DNA of 64,000 bases from Chrysomallon squamiferum (GCA_012295275.1 CM022677.1:13827835-13891834); one strand, 5' to 3'. Counted from the stretch's first letter, positions 44,967 through 56,460 are shown. Program-made: numbers and translations. The notes: generated by a model from the letters alone, not told the origin.

Positions 44967-45174
44967 CCCATTTCTTAACACACGTCTATCTATATGTCTG
45001 TCAGTCTGTCTACAAATCAATCTACCAAACTAGTAACATACCTACCTATCAGTTTATCTCTCTAGCTTATACGTCTATTTTTCAATAACCATCTATCAAA
45101 CATATGTCCAGCTCCCTGAATATCTAACTATATACTACTTCAAACCTCGCTATCTTGCTGAATGTCTGTCTATG

Positions 45175-45790
45175 TAATCTATCTGTATTTATTTCTGTGT
45201 GTGTATTTATACAGAGATAAATAGTTACATCTTTCTGTATTTATATCTTTTATCTATATAATCTATCTGTATTTATCTCTGTATATCTGTCTGTATAATC
45301 TATCTATTTATCTCTGTATATCTGTCTGTATAATCTATCTATTTATCTCTGTATATCTGTCTGTATAATCTACCTGTATTTATCTCTGTATATCCGTCTG
45401 TATAATCTATCTGTATTTATCTCTGTGTATCTGTCTATATAATCTATCTGTATTTATCTCTGTATCTGTCTGTATAATCTATCTGTATTTATCTCTGTTT
45501 ATCTGTCTATATAATTTATCTGTATTTATCTCTGTGTATCTGTCTATATAATCAATCTGTATTTATTTCTATATATCTATATATATAATCTATCTGTATT
45601 TATTTCTATGTATCTATAAATATAATCTATCTGTATTTATCTCTGTATATCTATCGACATAATCTATTTGTATTTATTTCTATGTATCTATAAATATAAT
45701 CTATCTGTATTTATTTCTGTATTTCTATATATATAATCTGTCTTTATCTCTATTTATATATAATCTATCTGTATTTATCTCTGGATATCT
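45175..45790. repeat. 37-bp satellite, right arm (about 0.6 kb)
   Basis: Reverse-complement form (CTGTATTTATCTCTGTATAT CTGTCTGTATAATCTAC) of the left-arm array, with about 15 units against more than 40. Confidence 0.92.
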
Positions 45791-46128
45791 ACCTTTAAGT
45801 TATCAGTTCATCACTAACTCAAACACAGATCCAATCCTTTCTGTTTTCTGTCTGCCTCTGTGTGTATTTATCTATGTACATATACATGATCATATCCACT
45901 TTACCATCATATATGCTTACACCTATCTATTTATCCATCCATCGAACTCTAAGGAAATGCCTCCCTATATATATTTCTCTATCCATCAATAACAATCCCT
46001 TGAATGAGATATTCATCTTCCTGACTATCTCCCTAAATTATTGTAACTACTTTTTATATCTATCTTTCTGTGTTACTGTCCATTTATAACTCTCATTCAC
46101 AATTCCCTTATTTAGCAATCCTTATCAA

Positions 46129-46170
<42 letters not shown>

Positions 46171-46438
46171 TGTCACCTATCTATATGTATCTCTATATGT
46201 ATATATCTATGTACACAATTTCTCATTCTATCTACATAATCAACCTACCTAACAGTTTATATATCAATAACATCTATCAGTCATTTAAACATCTTCTTGT
46301 CTACATACCTTCAAACCTCCCTATAGTTCTGTATGTTTGCACACATATTTACTCAATATATTCACTCTTCAAAAAAGACAAGTGACTTTTCCTTCTATAT
46401 ACTATTCTCTGCTCCAGCTGACATACCTTCACCTGTAG

Positions 46439-46472
<34 letters not shown>

Positions 46473-46499
46473 TACCATCATACCTGCATACACCTATCT

Positions 46500-46925
46500 G
46501 TCTGTCTGCTACATAACTCTCTACATATATCTACATATCAACCTACTGAACTACTGACCTACCTACCTATCTATCTGTCCCTCTGTGTGTCTGATATCTA
46601 TTAGATAACTATCTACATATATCTACATATCAACCTACTGAATTACTGACCTACCTACCTATCTGTCCCTCTGTGTGTCTGATATCTATTAGATAACTAT
46701 CTACATATATCTACATATCAACCTACTGAATTACTGACCTACCTACCTATCTGTCCCTCTGTGTGTCTGACCTATTAGTTAACTATCTACATATATCTAC
46801 ATATCAACCTACTGAACTACTGACCTATCCTGTCCCTCTGTGTGTCTGCTGTCTGTTAGATAACTATCTACATATATCTACATATCAACCTACTGAACTA
46901 CTGACCTACATACCTATTTGTTTAT
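46500..46925. repeat. Tandem repeat of about 88 bp, right arm (about 5 copies)
   Basis: Units carry CTACATATATCTACATATCA plus ACCTACTGAACTACTGACC and TGTCCCTCTGTGTGTCTG, 86 to 90 bp apart. The left arm has 3. Confidence 0.88.
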
Positions 46926-48480
46926 CTATCCACATTATGACAGATCAATAACCATCCATCAATCATATATCTAATTCCCTGTCAAACTACCTACATACAT
47001 AACTAACTATGTCTAGATAGCTACATTACAACCTATGTATTTTACTGTATGTCTACACTCTCAGCCCGGCACACAAACACACATGACAGAAAGAAGAAAA
47101 CACAGAATAGATAGATAGACACTGACATGTTTAACTATCTGGCTAAATTCATCTACATCTATCAATTCATTTGTTAACTTCTACTGATCTAACTGTCTAT
47201 CAGTCTATCTACATCTCTCTCTTTCTTCCTGTGTATCTGTTTACCTGTTAACCTCCCATCAGACAGTCAGTCTTATATCTCTGTCAGTCGTCTCTCCTTT
47301 CCTTTAAATCACTTATAGTTGCTCTAAACTTGCTAATATTGTCTATGAAAATAACATTAAGCTGGAACCTGCTTGTTGTCTATCTGTAAATATCATTGCT
47401 CCACATATTTTCATTTCTTCTATAATTTGTAATGTAGAAACACACATAGCTTTTGCACTGTCATTGTGTTTAATTGTCTGTAATGTTAGAAAGAAATTAT
47501 TATAAATAAACATCATGTCTCTCTTATTGTAATAGATTTTAATAATAAATCACAAATAATTTAAACAAAAAATATATATCTATAAAAAAGTATCATTATA
47601 CATTTTACATTCTGGTCAATTTAAAAAAAAAAAAAAATGTTTTTTATAATTAAATTCATAAAAATATGTGAAAATATTTCATTATGAAAGATTTTCCAAT
47701 AGTAAACAAGAATGCTCTGATTAGATCAAAATATTTTAAAGTTAAGCAATACAAACATAACATGAAAATGTAATAATAATAATAATACAAAAATACCACC
47801 AATATTTCTCAAAGCTGAAATCCATAAAATTGTGAATTCTCCTCTGAATCTTCAGCACTGACCTGCCTTGTACTGTAAGGGAGAGAGTGAGATCTGAAAA
47901 ACTCTGTCTTTGACCAAGTGTTTAAAAGAAATACAAAATCTGACATGGACTTGACAGTTTCCACCTGTAAATTGAAAAGAATTCATTGTCACCAGCCTAT
48001 AAAAATAACTAATTGATAAGTTCTGTTATTTATTAGTTTACTAATAGATACCAAAGCTTTTCAGTTCTAATAACAAACTGTTAATATCACTCTCCACTAG
48101 GTATGTGAATTCAGTCATTTTGATTACAAGCTGCATTACTTTTTTGGAACTGATTCTATTCTTAGAACTGATTCTATACATCTAATTTTAGATTTGATTA
48201 AAATTATAAGTTAATAATCTGGCTACAACAATAAATTTATCCACAATAATAATCTTTTAATCCCAAAAGATCAAGAGAATTCCAATTAATTACAAATATT
48301 TAACATTTTAAAATGTGATGATATAATTAATTCAAACCATAAAAAAGTCCTTTATACCTACAGATCTTTTTGTTATATTTAAGAAAAAATATATATTTAT
48401 TTTTATAACATTAAATTACAGCTGAATAAATTCTTAAAAAATAAACATTATCTGTGAATATCATTCAGTTCATCAACTAG
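46926..48480. other. Right arm, mirrors 30,510-32,050; no gene beyond exon-like piece
   Basis: 47,815-47,975 is the partner of the exon-like segment at 31,018-31,170. 48,150-48,180 has a small private tandem duplication (GAACTGATTCTAT twice). The rest is AT-rich. Confidence 0.5.
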
Positions 48481-48487
48481 TTTATGT

Positions 48488-48622
48488 ATATTATTCTAAC
48501 ACAAAACTGCAGTGATTAAAATGCTGAAGTGTTATCTTGATCTGAACTGAACTTTTATCACCTACAAATCTATGTTTATTAAAGTTAACAGATTTGAATC
48601 CTGAATGAGGAAGTCATCCAGC
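48488..48622 (-). pseudogene. Exon-like segment LDDFLIQ, right arm
   Basis: Minus-strand copy of 30,371-30,500. The acceptor and LDDFLIQDSNLLTLIN are kept; two additional bases then shift the frame to a stop. The left arm copy stays open to its TAA. The product is unknown. Confidence 0.4.
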
Positions 48623-48939
48623 TGATAAAAAAAGAAAAAGAATAAATGAACAAAATAATGCAGATAAATAAACAAATATAGAAAGAAAAATTAATAAAAG
48701 AAAACTAAAATAACAATAAATAAAAATAAGCATCAAGTTTATCATTCTAATCTTAACGTACATTATTTAAATTACTATTTTTTTACCTATTTCAGGCTAG
48801 GAGCATTTGATTAATTTGCACAATAAAAAAATCTTTGGGAAGAAAAATTTCAGTCATGGAAAAATTATTATGAATTATATTTTAACAATGTTTTAATACT
48901 GACTTTATTTATCTGGATATAGGTGTGAATTACTGAGAA

Positions 48940-49070
48940 CAAAATAAAGAGAATTCTATCATTTTAACTAAGTCTGTGTGAAATAAATATTTCCCATAAA
49001 ATAATTATTAGTGGCTCTTGTTTTAAAACATATGGAACGAAAGAAACGGTTGCCCAAATAATGTTATTAT
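48940..49070 (-). mobile_element. hAT end fragment, right arm
   Basis: GTGAAATAAATATTTCCCAT, AATTATTAGTGGCTCTTGTT and TTGCCCAAATAATG match, in reverse, the left end of the hAT element at 59,372. It is shared with 4,500-4,680 and, in part, with 30,000-30,070. Confidence 0.6.
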
Positions 49071-49745
49071 TAGTTATTATTATAAAAGATATCAAGACCT
49101 CTTACTTCAGAACAGTTTTCTGTTTGATTGAATTCCTCTGACTGGCTAGTAACAGTATCAGAAGAATTTGTCATCTTCAGGTTTTTTTTCACAAAATCAC
49201 CTGCAAAACCAGAAAGAGATTTCACTTTAATGTTTATCTTTGCCTGGTTTTAGCACATTCAAGTTTTTTCTCCCTGATATTTGACTGTTGAGATTGGTGA
49301 CCTGGTGTAAGACTCTCCAACTTAAGAATTGTCGTAGTCTGATGTGGTCAGCTTCAATGTCCAGGTCACCAAAATTGAGCTCTTCATCAGCAGAACTTTG
49401 AACAACTCTGAGTCAGAGTCACATTGGTGGGTGCACTGCCTAGTTTGAGTAAATAAATAAATAAATAAATAAAATACTGCTACTATTGCATTTACTGCAA
49501 CACAACATGCTACTTTTATTACCATCATTACTATAACTAATATTTACTATTATTCCTTATTCAACTAGGGTTACTGTTATTAAAATAATACTCCTATTAC
49601 TAAAATTACTATCCATTAATAATAAAAGTGATATTTTTGCTCTCTTCATTATTAGTCCTAAGCCTTTATTTCTTTATACTAATATTATTATAATTACTAC
49701 AACAACAACTATGACTACTATTACTACCACTATTGCTGCTATTAC
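49025..49745. other. Right-arm-specific block
   Basis: The left arm passes directly from its hAT fragment (30,000) to TTATGATAAATGTAATAAGA (29,960), the partner of about 49,750. This block is therefore missing there. It includes the exon at 49,106-49,200, an inverted pair GGTGACCTGG/CCAGGTCACC (49,288 and 49,361), a (TAAA)n tail after TTTGAGTAAATAAA at 49,447, and ACT-rich DNA. It was either inserted here or deleted from the left arm. Confidence 0.7.
49106..49200 (-). CDS. Paralogue of the 4,746-4,840 exon (95 nt)
   Basis: Acceptor GTTTTGCAG, 95 nt open in the same single frame (2 bases, 31 codons) and donor GTAAGAGG. The peptide reads DFVKKNLKMTNSSDTVTSQS, then EEFNQTENCSE, differing from the 4.7-kb exon at a handful of residues. 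Equal length, phase and open frame indicate duplication of a real exon rather than chance. It is flanked by the same hAT fragment as the 4.7-kb copy, so several hundred bases were copied together. No other exon of the minus-strand gene was found nearby, so this is probably an orphan exon. Confidence 0.6.
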
Positions 49746-49749
49746 ACAA

Positions 49750-50190
49750 CTCTTCTTGTTACATTTATCATAACAATTTCTCTGAAAACAACTGCTATTA
49801 GTACTGCTACTACTACCATTACAACCAGTAATTTGACTACAAACAGTTTTTTTAATCACCATGAGTCTCACAAGATACATTACTATTACACAGCTATGGA
49901 CATCAGCTAAAACAACACAAACATTTTACAACATTACTACAACAAGTAGTTTATTATTAATACTGCTACAAGTATTAATGCTGTAACAACTACATTACTA
50001 CAACAAGGTAATGACTAATACTACTACTATAACAACAACCTCTATAGATCCTCCTGTTCTGCCATATTCTTTGATGACATTTCTACCCTGTGGTGACTCA
50101 CTAAATTAGCTCTTCTTGTGTACAGAGCAGTTTCTGAAAAACAACAGTAATTTATTTATTTATCTTTCTAGTGTGTCTATATGTATCTGG
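49750..50190. other. Right arm, ACT/AAC-rich intron-like sequence
   Basis: Mirrors 29,560-29,990. No exon. Confidence 0.5.
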
Positions 50191-50195
50191 TATCT

Positions 50196-50240
50196 ATCAG
50201 ACAGACAGACAGACAGAGAGACAGAGACAGAGAGAGAGAC

Positions 50241-50273
<33 letters not shown>

Positions 50274-50275
50274 TT
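50196..50275. repeat. (CAGA)n(GA)n microsatellite, right arm
   Basis: Partner of 29,466-29,554, with GACA interruptions absent from the left arm. Confidence 0.93.
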
Positions 50276-50739
50276 AGAATAATTCCAGTGGCACCAAACT
50301 TTATCCTCAGTGCTGGACACCACCTTGTACTGAAACAACTTCACTAGCCAACATCAGCACATCAATTAGAGCTGTATGTGTATTCTGGAAATAAAAATAC
50401 AAATAAACTAATAAAAATAATAAATTGTTAAAAATAAATAACTAATGTTTCTGTTATTATTTAAATTTTACTGTTATCAGTTACTGGATTATTCAGACAC
50501 AAAGGGATGTGTGATATTTTTGATATACTTTGTATAATCATTATAATGATAATGATAATAATGATAATAATGATAATAATTTAAATAATTAACAAAACAA
50601 ATGATTATTATTATGCTAATTTACAATCAGTAAAGAGTTGTTACTATAAAACTTATTTTATTTGCTAAGAAATAAAAATAAGATAAAAAACTTGCAACTT
50701 GGAATTGTCTTGTCTGAATCAGGTACAGGACTAGCTCGG

Positions 50740-51050
50740 TCCTTCGAACTGTCAATGTGGTGAGACATCACTCTCATGAACGCTGCCTTCCTGAGTCTCA
50801 CCTTGTTCTGCTGCAGCTACAGCCTTTGTTTTCTTCTCTCTCTTTTCTTTATCTTCTCATCCAGCTTCATTCTCCGAGCGGCAAGCTCAGATGTTACCTG
50901 CTGCTCAATTTCCTGGCTGTTGTCTTTGCCATCGCAGTCATCTGCCTAGTTTTTGGTTTCGCTGATGAAGTGTTTTTACCAGCATCAGCTTGATTTCACA
51001 AAAAAGCAGACTTCAATGGTGCTCTGCCCTTTTCTTCTTGTTCCTGTTGA
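50740..51050 (-). pseudogene. Coiled-coil coding-like segment, right arm
   Basis: Minus-strand partner of 28,694-28,990. One frame reads IEQQVTSELAARRMKLDEKI, KKRERRKQRL, stop. Another, AVAAAEQGETQEGSVHESDV, is open to a stop. Lesions differ from the left arm. The antisense frame at 50,757-50,993 is a shadow. The product is not recognised. Confidence 0.4.
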
Positions 51051-51054
51051 TACA

Positions 51055-52880
51055 TGTAAACCATCGATATATCATATTATAGTATTCCAGCAGCACTTGC
51101 ACTCTACAGTATGATACTGATCAATGATTGTGTAGCTGGATGAGAAATTTATAAAATATTTCACTCACATCTGATTTTTTTTACAGAACCATTCTTTAAA
51201 TTAATTTGGAACATTTTCTCCACATGACCTAGAAAACATAAAAAATAAAAAATATTAGTAATGAAAAATAAAATGGATAATAATAATAAAGATCACAAAA
51301 ATAATAATAATAAAAATAAAACATAATAATAATAATAAAAGTAGTAATAATAATAAGAGAATAAGAAGATGAAAAAGAAGGAATTACAACAAAAGAAAAC
51401 AAAGTGTAAATAAATAAATTAAAATTGACCATTAAGAAAAGAAGAGAAACAAAGAACAGGATAACAAATTATTTGAGTGTTTATTTGTGTGTTAAATATT
51501 TTTTTTTATAAATAATTTTATTAATATTTTATAGCATCATCTACATATAAAATAACCTGGTCATGTATTTCTTAAATTTGTATTCATCTTTATTTGTTTT
51601 TAGTGTTAACATAGAGCGATACAGGTATTTAGCTTAAATAATATGAAAGCATTTAGGGACCCACCCATTATAAAGTTTAATATGTTTAATAATTATAGAG
51701 CAAGTCAGCAATTTAACCTAAATCTTTAAAAATAATAAATCATAAATAAACTGACTGAAAACAACCTGTCAAACAAAATTAGCATATTTTCTTTTAATAG
51801 TTTTATTAGTTTATTTCAACAACAACAACAACAAAATAATAATAATAAATAAAAAAAAATAAAAATTAGAAAAATAAATAATAACAAGAACAATAACAAT
51901 AATAATAATAATAATTTTAAATTCTCTGTGACTTGTTGTGTGGTGTTTCTTTGTCAATTTATTTTAAAACAAATTTAATTACTGGCCACTCAAAATTTGC
52001 TGATACATCATGACGTTGTTTATGTTGTTCACATTAGTACAACCACTGGTGAATGTTATTATTAATCGAGTGTCGTTATTTGAAAAAATTATAAATAAAT
52101 AAATAAATAAATGTTGTTCTCAAATAATATGGCTGCCATCAGTTGTCTGTTACTTTTAAATTATAATTAAATAAAACGAAAAAAATCCAAACACATTAAC
52201 ATTTATAATAATAAATAGTAATACCTGTCTCCTTCACAAAATGAAATACTTTAAACAACTGTTTTAATGCGATTACACCAATTCTGTAGAAAATTCTTCA
52301 AACATTAAATAAAAAAAGTAAATCCGTAAAGTCCGACAATCATCCCGCATTTTTCTGCATATACAATCCCGCACAAAAAAAAAAAAAAAAAAAAAAAATA
52401 AAAACAAAATTAAAATAATGTTCAAAACAAATAAATAAAATAAAGGAACATCACAAACTTTATTAAAATATATTATTTTATTTATTTATTTATATTTTTT
52501 TTATCTTATTATTAGCCAATCGTTGACCGTTAACTTCAAATAAACGGTGTTTTTATTTTTTTTTTCCCCTACTTTTTCTTTCTTCTTCTTATTTATATTA
52601 ATAAAATAAAATAAAATAAAATAAACCAAATAAAATCACAAAACTTACAATTCACACTACAAGTTGCTTATTATTGTGCAGGAATTTACCAATGTTTGAT
52701 ATCCTATTCTAAAATGTATTATACCATTTCTATCAATATCACCATCGTTGCCGTCGTAACGGCGTTGTTTCTAGCTTTCTAGAGTCCTTCTCATTATTCT
52801 TTAGCGGGCGAATCACCTCTTCAAATACATTATTGTGATTTCTAGTAATGTGGCCGTCGTTCCAGTATTAACGTCTTGGT
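51055..52880. other. Right arm, AT-rich, mirrors 27,000-28,680
   Basis: Poly-A at 52,375-52,398, AAT microsatellites, and a private stretch of about 150 bases at 52,620-52,770. No gene. Confidence 0.5.
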
Positions 52881-52889
52881 TAATATCAC

Positions 52890-53370
52890 ACGTCACTGTA
52901 CAGTATTTCTTTACTTAATACTACTAATATCACGTCACAGTTTTTATTTACTTAATATCGCGTTACTGTACATATTTATTTTGCTTAATTTCTGCTACTA
53001 TTACGTTACGGTTCAGTATTTATTTACTTAATACTGCTACTATCACGTTACTGTACAGTATTTATTTACTTAATACTGCTAATATCACGTTACTATACAG
53101 TGTTTATTTAGTTAACACTGCTAATGTCACGTTACTGTACAGTATTTATTTACATAATACTGCTAATATAACGTTACTGTACAGTATTTATTTACTTAAT
53201 ATCACTATTTACTGTACAGTATTTATTTACTTAATACTGCTAATATCACGTTACTATACAGTGTTTTTATTTAGTTAACACTGCTAATGTCACGTTACTA
53301 TTTTTTTTACTTAATAATATCATTTTTTCTGCTAATATCAATATTTCAATACAGTATTTATTTACTTAAG
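52890..53370. repeat. 42-bp satellite, right arm
   Basis: Reverse-complement form of 26,283-26,990 with about 11 units, several truncated. Confidence 0.9.
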
Positions 53371-53556
53371 AGGATATTCTTCATATTTCGCAGAAAAAGG
53401 TCCGCTACAGAGAGAAATAATGAAAAAGAAAAAGAAAAATAGAAATGAAATAAACTGTAATGATTCTGGATAAAAACATTTTGTATCAATTAAAACTGAC
53501 ATTTATTCAAACATCTTCATAAAATAAAATAAAAAAAAAAAATGTGGAATAACATA

Positions 53557-54429
53557 CCGTATATACTTGTGTACAAGGCGACCTTATGTATAAGTCGATG
53601 TGTATTTTAAGACCAAAAATTGCGTCATTACTTGTGTATTTTAGGTATTACTTGTGTATAAGTCGACTGTAGATTCCAGGCACCGTCACTATTTTTAGAC
53701 CAGTGTCACAGTGCCATGAAGGCCTACATTGTACGCCTACTGTAACATAACTTGCACGAGCTGTAACTTGCACGTGCAATTCAAAGTAAGATAATTTCGG
53801 AACCTCAGCAATATTTTTTTCTATCGAAACTCTGCTACAAGACACGCCCCCGATCCTATTCCTAGCGCGCTAATTGGCCGAGGCTTCGCGCACTTGGCAA
53901 CCGACTAGAATAACAAATATGGCGAGAAGTTGAACTGATTTTTGTTGCAGAACGTTTATAGAAATTTAGTTTGTTTTCGATTAATGACGATTGCAATATT
54001 ATTTCACCAAATTCTTTACAATTACACAAGTGAGTTTTGTTTATGAAATTAGGACCGATATTTAGTGCAATTTGGCAGAGAAGTCTGCATTCCTAGATCA
54101 TTGCAAGACGCCGTAAGGCATAACGCCGTACTGACGGTTTTCTCGCTTTAAAATGTATTTTTATGTCATTAAACGGAAGAATATCATGTTTTACATTCAT
54201 ATTTGGTTTTGTTATTTAATTTTTCCAAATTGTTTATACGTTAAAATTATATTTTTGAAAAGCTGAAAGACCGCGATTATTTTAGATGCATCCCGTAGCA
54301 AAAAATAGTCAAAATGGCGACTCTTCAGCAACAGCTACAAAAGCATTATCTCCTATGTATAAGTCGACTCCCAAAATATTACCTTAATATAGTCTCCCAA
54401 AAATTCGACTTATACACAAGTATATACGG
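53557..54429. mobile_element. 873-bp MITE with TA target duplication, right arm only
   Basis: Ends CCGTATATACTTGTGTACAA and its inverse TTATACACAAGTATATACGG are flanked by TA on both sides. Internal TATAAGTCGA and TCGACTTATA repeats extend the terminal inversion. The left arm retains the empty site (TAACATAATAAAAAATAGAA in arm orientation), so both ends and the duplication are exact. No transposase frame. The short inverted ends and TA target fit Tc1/mariner-type elements. Confidence 0.95.
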
Positions 54430-54699
54430 TAATAAAAAATAGAAATGTCATAAAATGTCTTAACATGGCGAGTTTGCATAAACGATTAAGAAGTAGTGAC
54501 ATCTAATTTGTACGTGTTTTGAAGAAGAAACAGAACAACTGCAGACAACACTTCAAAATCTTCATAACTTAAGAAGTGCGCCACTTCTAAATGACAGCTG
54601 TAATGCACATTTTAATCTTTTTTTTTTTTTTTTTTTTTTTTCTTGAGGAGTGTTTTTGTTTTCTTTTTTATCTGTATGTTATTTATTCTGGCATAAACA

Positions 54700-55241
54700 A
54701 ATTATTAATATAAGAAATCCGTGAACATCTTCCAAGTTACGAAGATTTAAAAGGGGCCGCTGCAGCTCTGTTTCGACTTCAAGACACGTACAAATTAAAT
54801 GTGACAAGATTAGCAGACGGTTTTATATATGAACGATATATACAGAGATTATCAGCAGAAGACTGTTATCAAATAGGTAGCCTTGCATAAAAAATGAAAA
54901 ATTACAAATATGTTTATGTCTGGATGACGATAAGTCTCGAGAAAGTAAGAACAGAAAAAATTCCGAACGTATCTCGGTTAGAACTTCATGACTATGACAT
55001 ACACGGTAGAGAATTAGCGGGACAGATAGAGCAAGTTTTAAATTTGACAAATGAACAGTTAATGTTAGCTCGTGGACTAGAATGTGCTCCGAACAGAAGA
55101 AAAAAGTATTCATGTATATCAAAACTTAGGGAAGAAAAGAGAAAAAAAATGGCAGAGTTAAAGAAAAACAACTTTCGATGCTCTCTGTCGTGGTGAAGAC
55201 GTTATTAAATTACGACAGCGACATCGTTTGAAATGTCGCTA
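54700..55241 (+). pseudogene. P4HA: Prolyl 4-hydroxylase alpha subunit fragment (right arm tip)
   Basis: The frame reads REHLPSYEDLKGAAAALFRL, QDTYKLNVTRLADGF, LSAEDCYQIGSLA, a stop (TAA where the left arm has TAC), then WMTISLEKVRTEKIPN and LNLTNEQLMLARGLE. Near 55,170 an A-run is one base short, shifting the frame before the CRGEDVIK segment. The copy ends at 55,241, truncated by the duplication junction. Compared with the left arm, the stop in YEDL is absent and the one-base deletion near the WM segment is absent. The lesions are thus largely private to each arm. Family and function are as for the left copy. Confidence 0.87.
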
Positions 55242-55250
55242 CCAATAATA

Positions 55251-55376
55251 TGATATATTCTTAATTACATAATTTGATAAATTTGAATTTTAGATTAATC
55301 GTGTAATTTCATTTAGTAATTTCATGTGTCGCGGAATGTCATGTTACTGCGGTCATAAAACAAAAAGTGCTTAAAC
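55251..55376 (+). repeat. Junction copy of spacer segment 36,143-36,263
   Basis: Starts TGATATATTCTTAATTACAT within ten bases of the end of the right arm and stops at CATAAAACAAAAAGTGC. Same orientation as the spacer copy. Confidence 0.85.
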
Positions 55377-56460
55377 TGATTAAAAAGCTAGTTTAGATGT
55401 TAGATAAAACTTGCTTTCAACTAATACTGAAGCAAAAGTTGTCATGTTCATGTTCACTTGACTGTAGTGAGGGTGTGAAATCAGGCAAATACTGTTGTGA
55501 TGTAAGTTACACGACAACGTTTTAATCCAGTAATACAATGTATAAACTGATTTAATGAGATGCATATTGATGTAATTGGTGTGCTGTGGTATCTCATTTT
55601 AATGTAATTGAGAGATTAAAAACAAATTCACATGTGATGTGGTAGTTTGGCAATAAAGTTGTGGACACCGTAACTTACGACATATGCAGAGTTCAACTTT
55701 TTTTTGTGAAAGCAAACTAATAAAAAATGTTCCTTTATCAATTCAGGTCTTTTGTTTTATGATTTACAGTCAGAAATCAAAGAAAAACTAGATAATTTAC
55801 ATTATCCTCATAACAAGAAATCACAGTTGTTTTCACATTAGTGTTTACAATAATCATGTTCCATAAAAATGAAAAATATTTTCTAGAAATAAAACAACAT
55901 GCTGTGAAACTGTGCACTGTTTTATTTCAGCATGGTTTTTCTGAGAACAGACCGAGTTCAAGATTAATAAACTGTAATGAAAATTATAAACAACATTCAC
56001 AAAAAAATTCACTGGAAAATTTTGATTACTGTTACGGAAATGTGTTCAAAGTTTTTCTAAAGATGTTCATTGCATTCGTAACAGTTCATTCAAATGTATC
56101 TTAAAACTGCATTAATAATGAAAAAAAACGAAAATGAAAAAATTATATTTATTTTAAAACATAACAAATAATAATAAAAATAAATAATAATAATAATAAT
56201 AACAATAACAATAATTAAAAACAATAAGAATAATTAAAAACATCAACAACAACAATAATAATAATGATGATCATGGGAAACAGAAACTGATGGCATAAAA
56301 AAAAATGTAAAATTATTTAAACATTTTGTGAATGGAGGAGAAAGATGATCAAAGATAAAAAAACACATTTATAAACTGAAATGTGAAAAATGGAGGACAA
56401 AAAAAAAACAAAAAAAATAAAAACATATGGCTTTTGCCTGAGACAAAAAATATCTTTTGT
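55377..56460. other. AT-rich, no confident gene
   Basis: An open frame at 55,841-56,104 (plus) has acceptable composition (KYFLEIKQHAVKLCTVLFQH) but no splice context or homology that I recognise. 56,160-56,270 is an AAT/AAC-rich tract. Confidence 0.35.

Larger units (their letters stand above)
44739..55241. repeat. Right arm of the large inverted duplication (about 10.5 kb)
   Basis: Reverse-complement partner of 25,343-35,054 (anchors listed there). It is longer because of a MITE (53,557-54,429), a private block (49,025-49,745) and about 150 extra bases near 52,620-52,770, partly offset by a much shorter 37-bp array. It ends in the P4HA fragment at CGCTA(C/T)CA, where the left arm continues but this arm switches to a copy of 36,143-36,263. 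Confidence 0.93.

Noticed and set aside
55841-56104. 87-residue plus-strand open frame outside the right arm
   Set aside because: Fairly balanced composition, but no splice sites, recognised homology or conserved copy.
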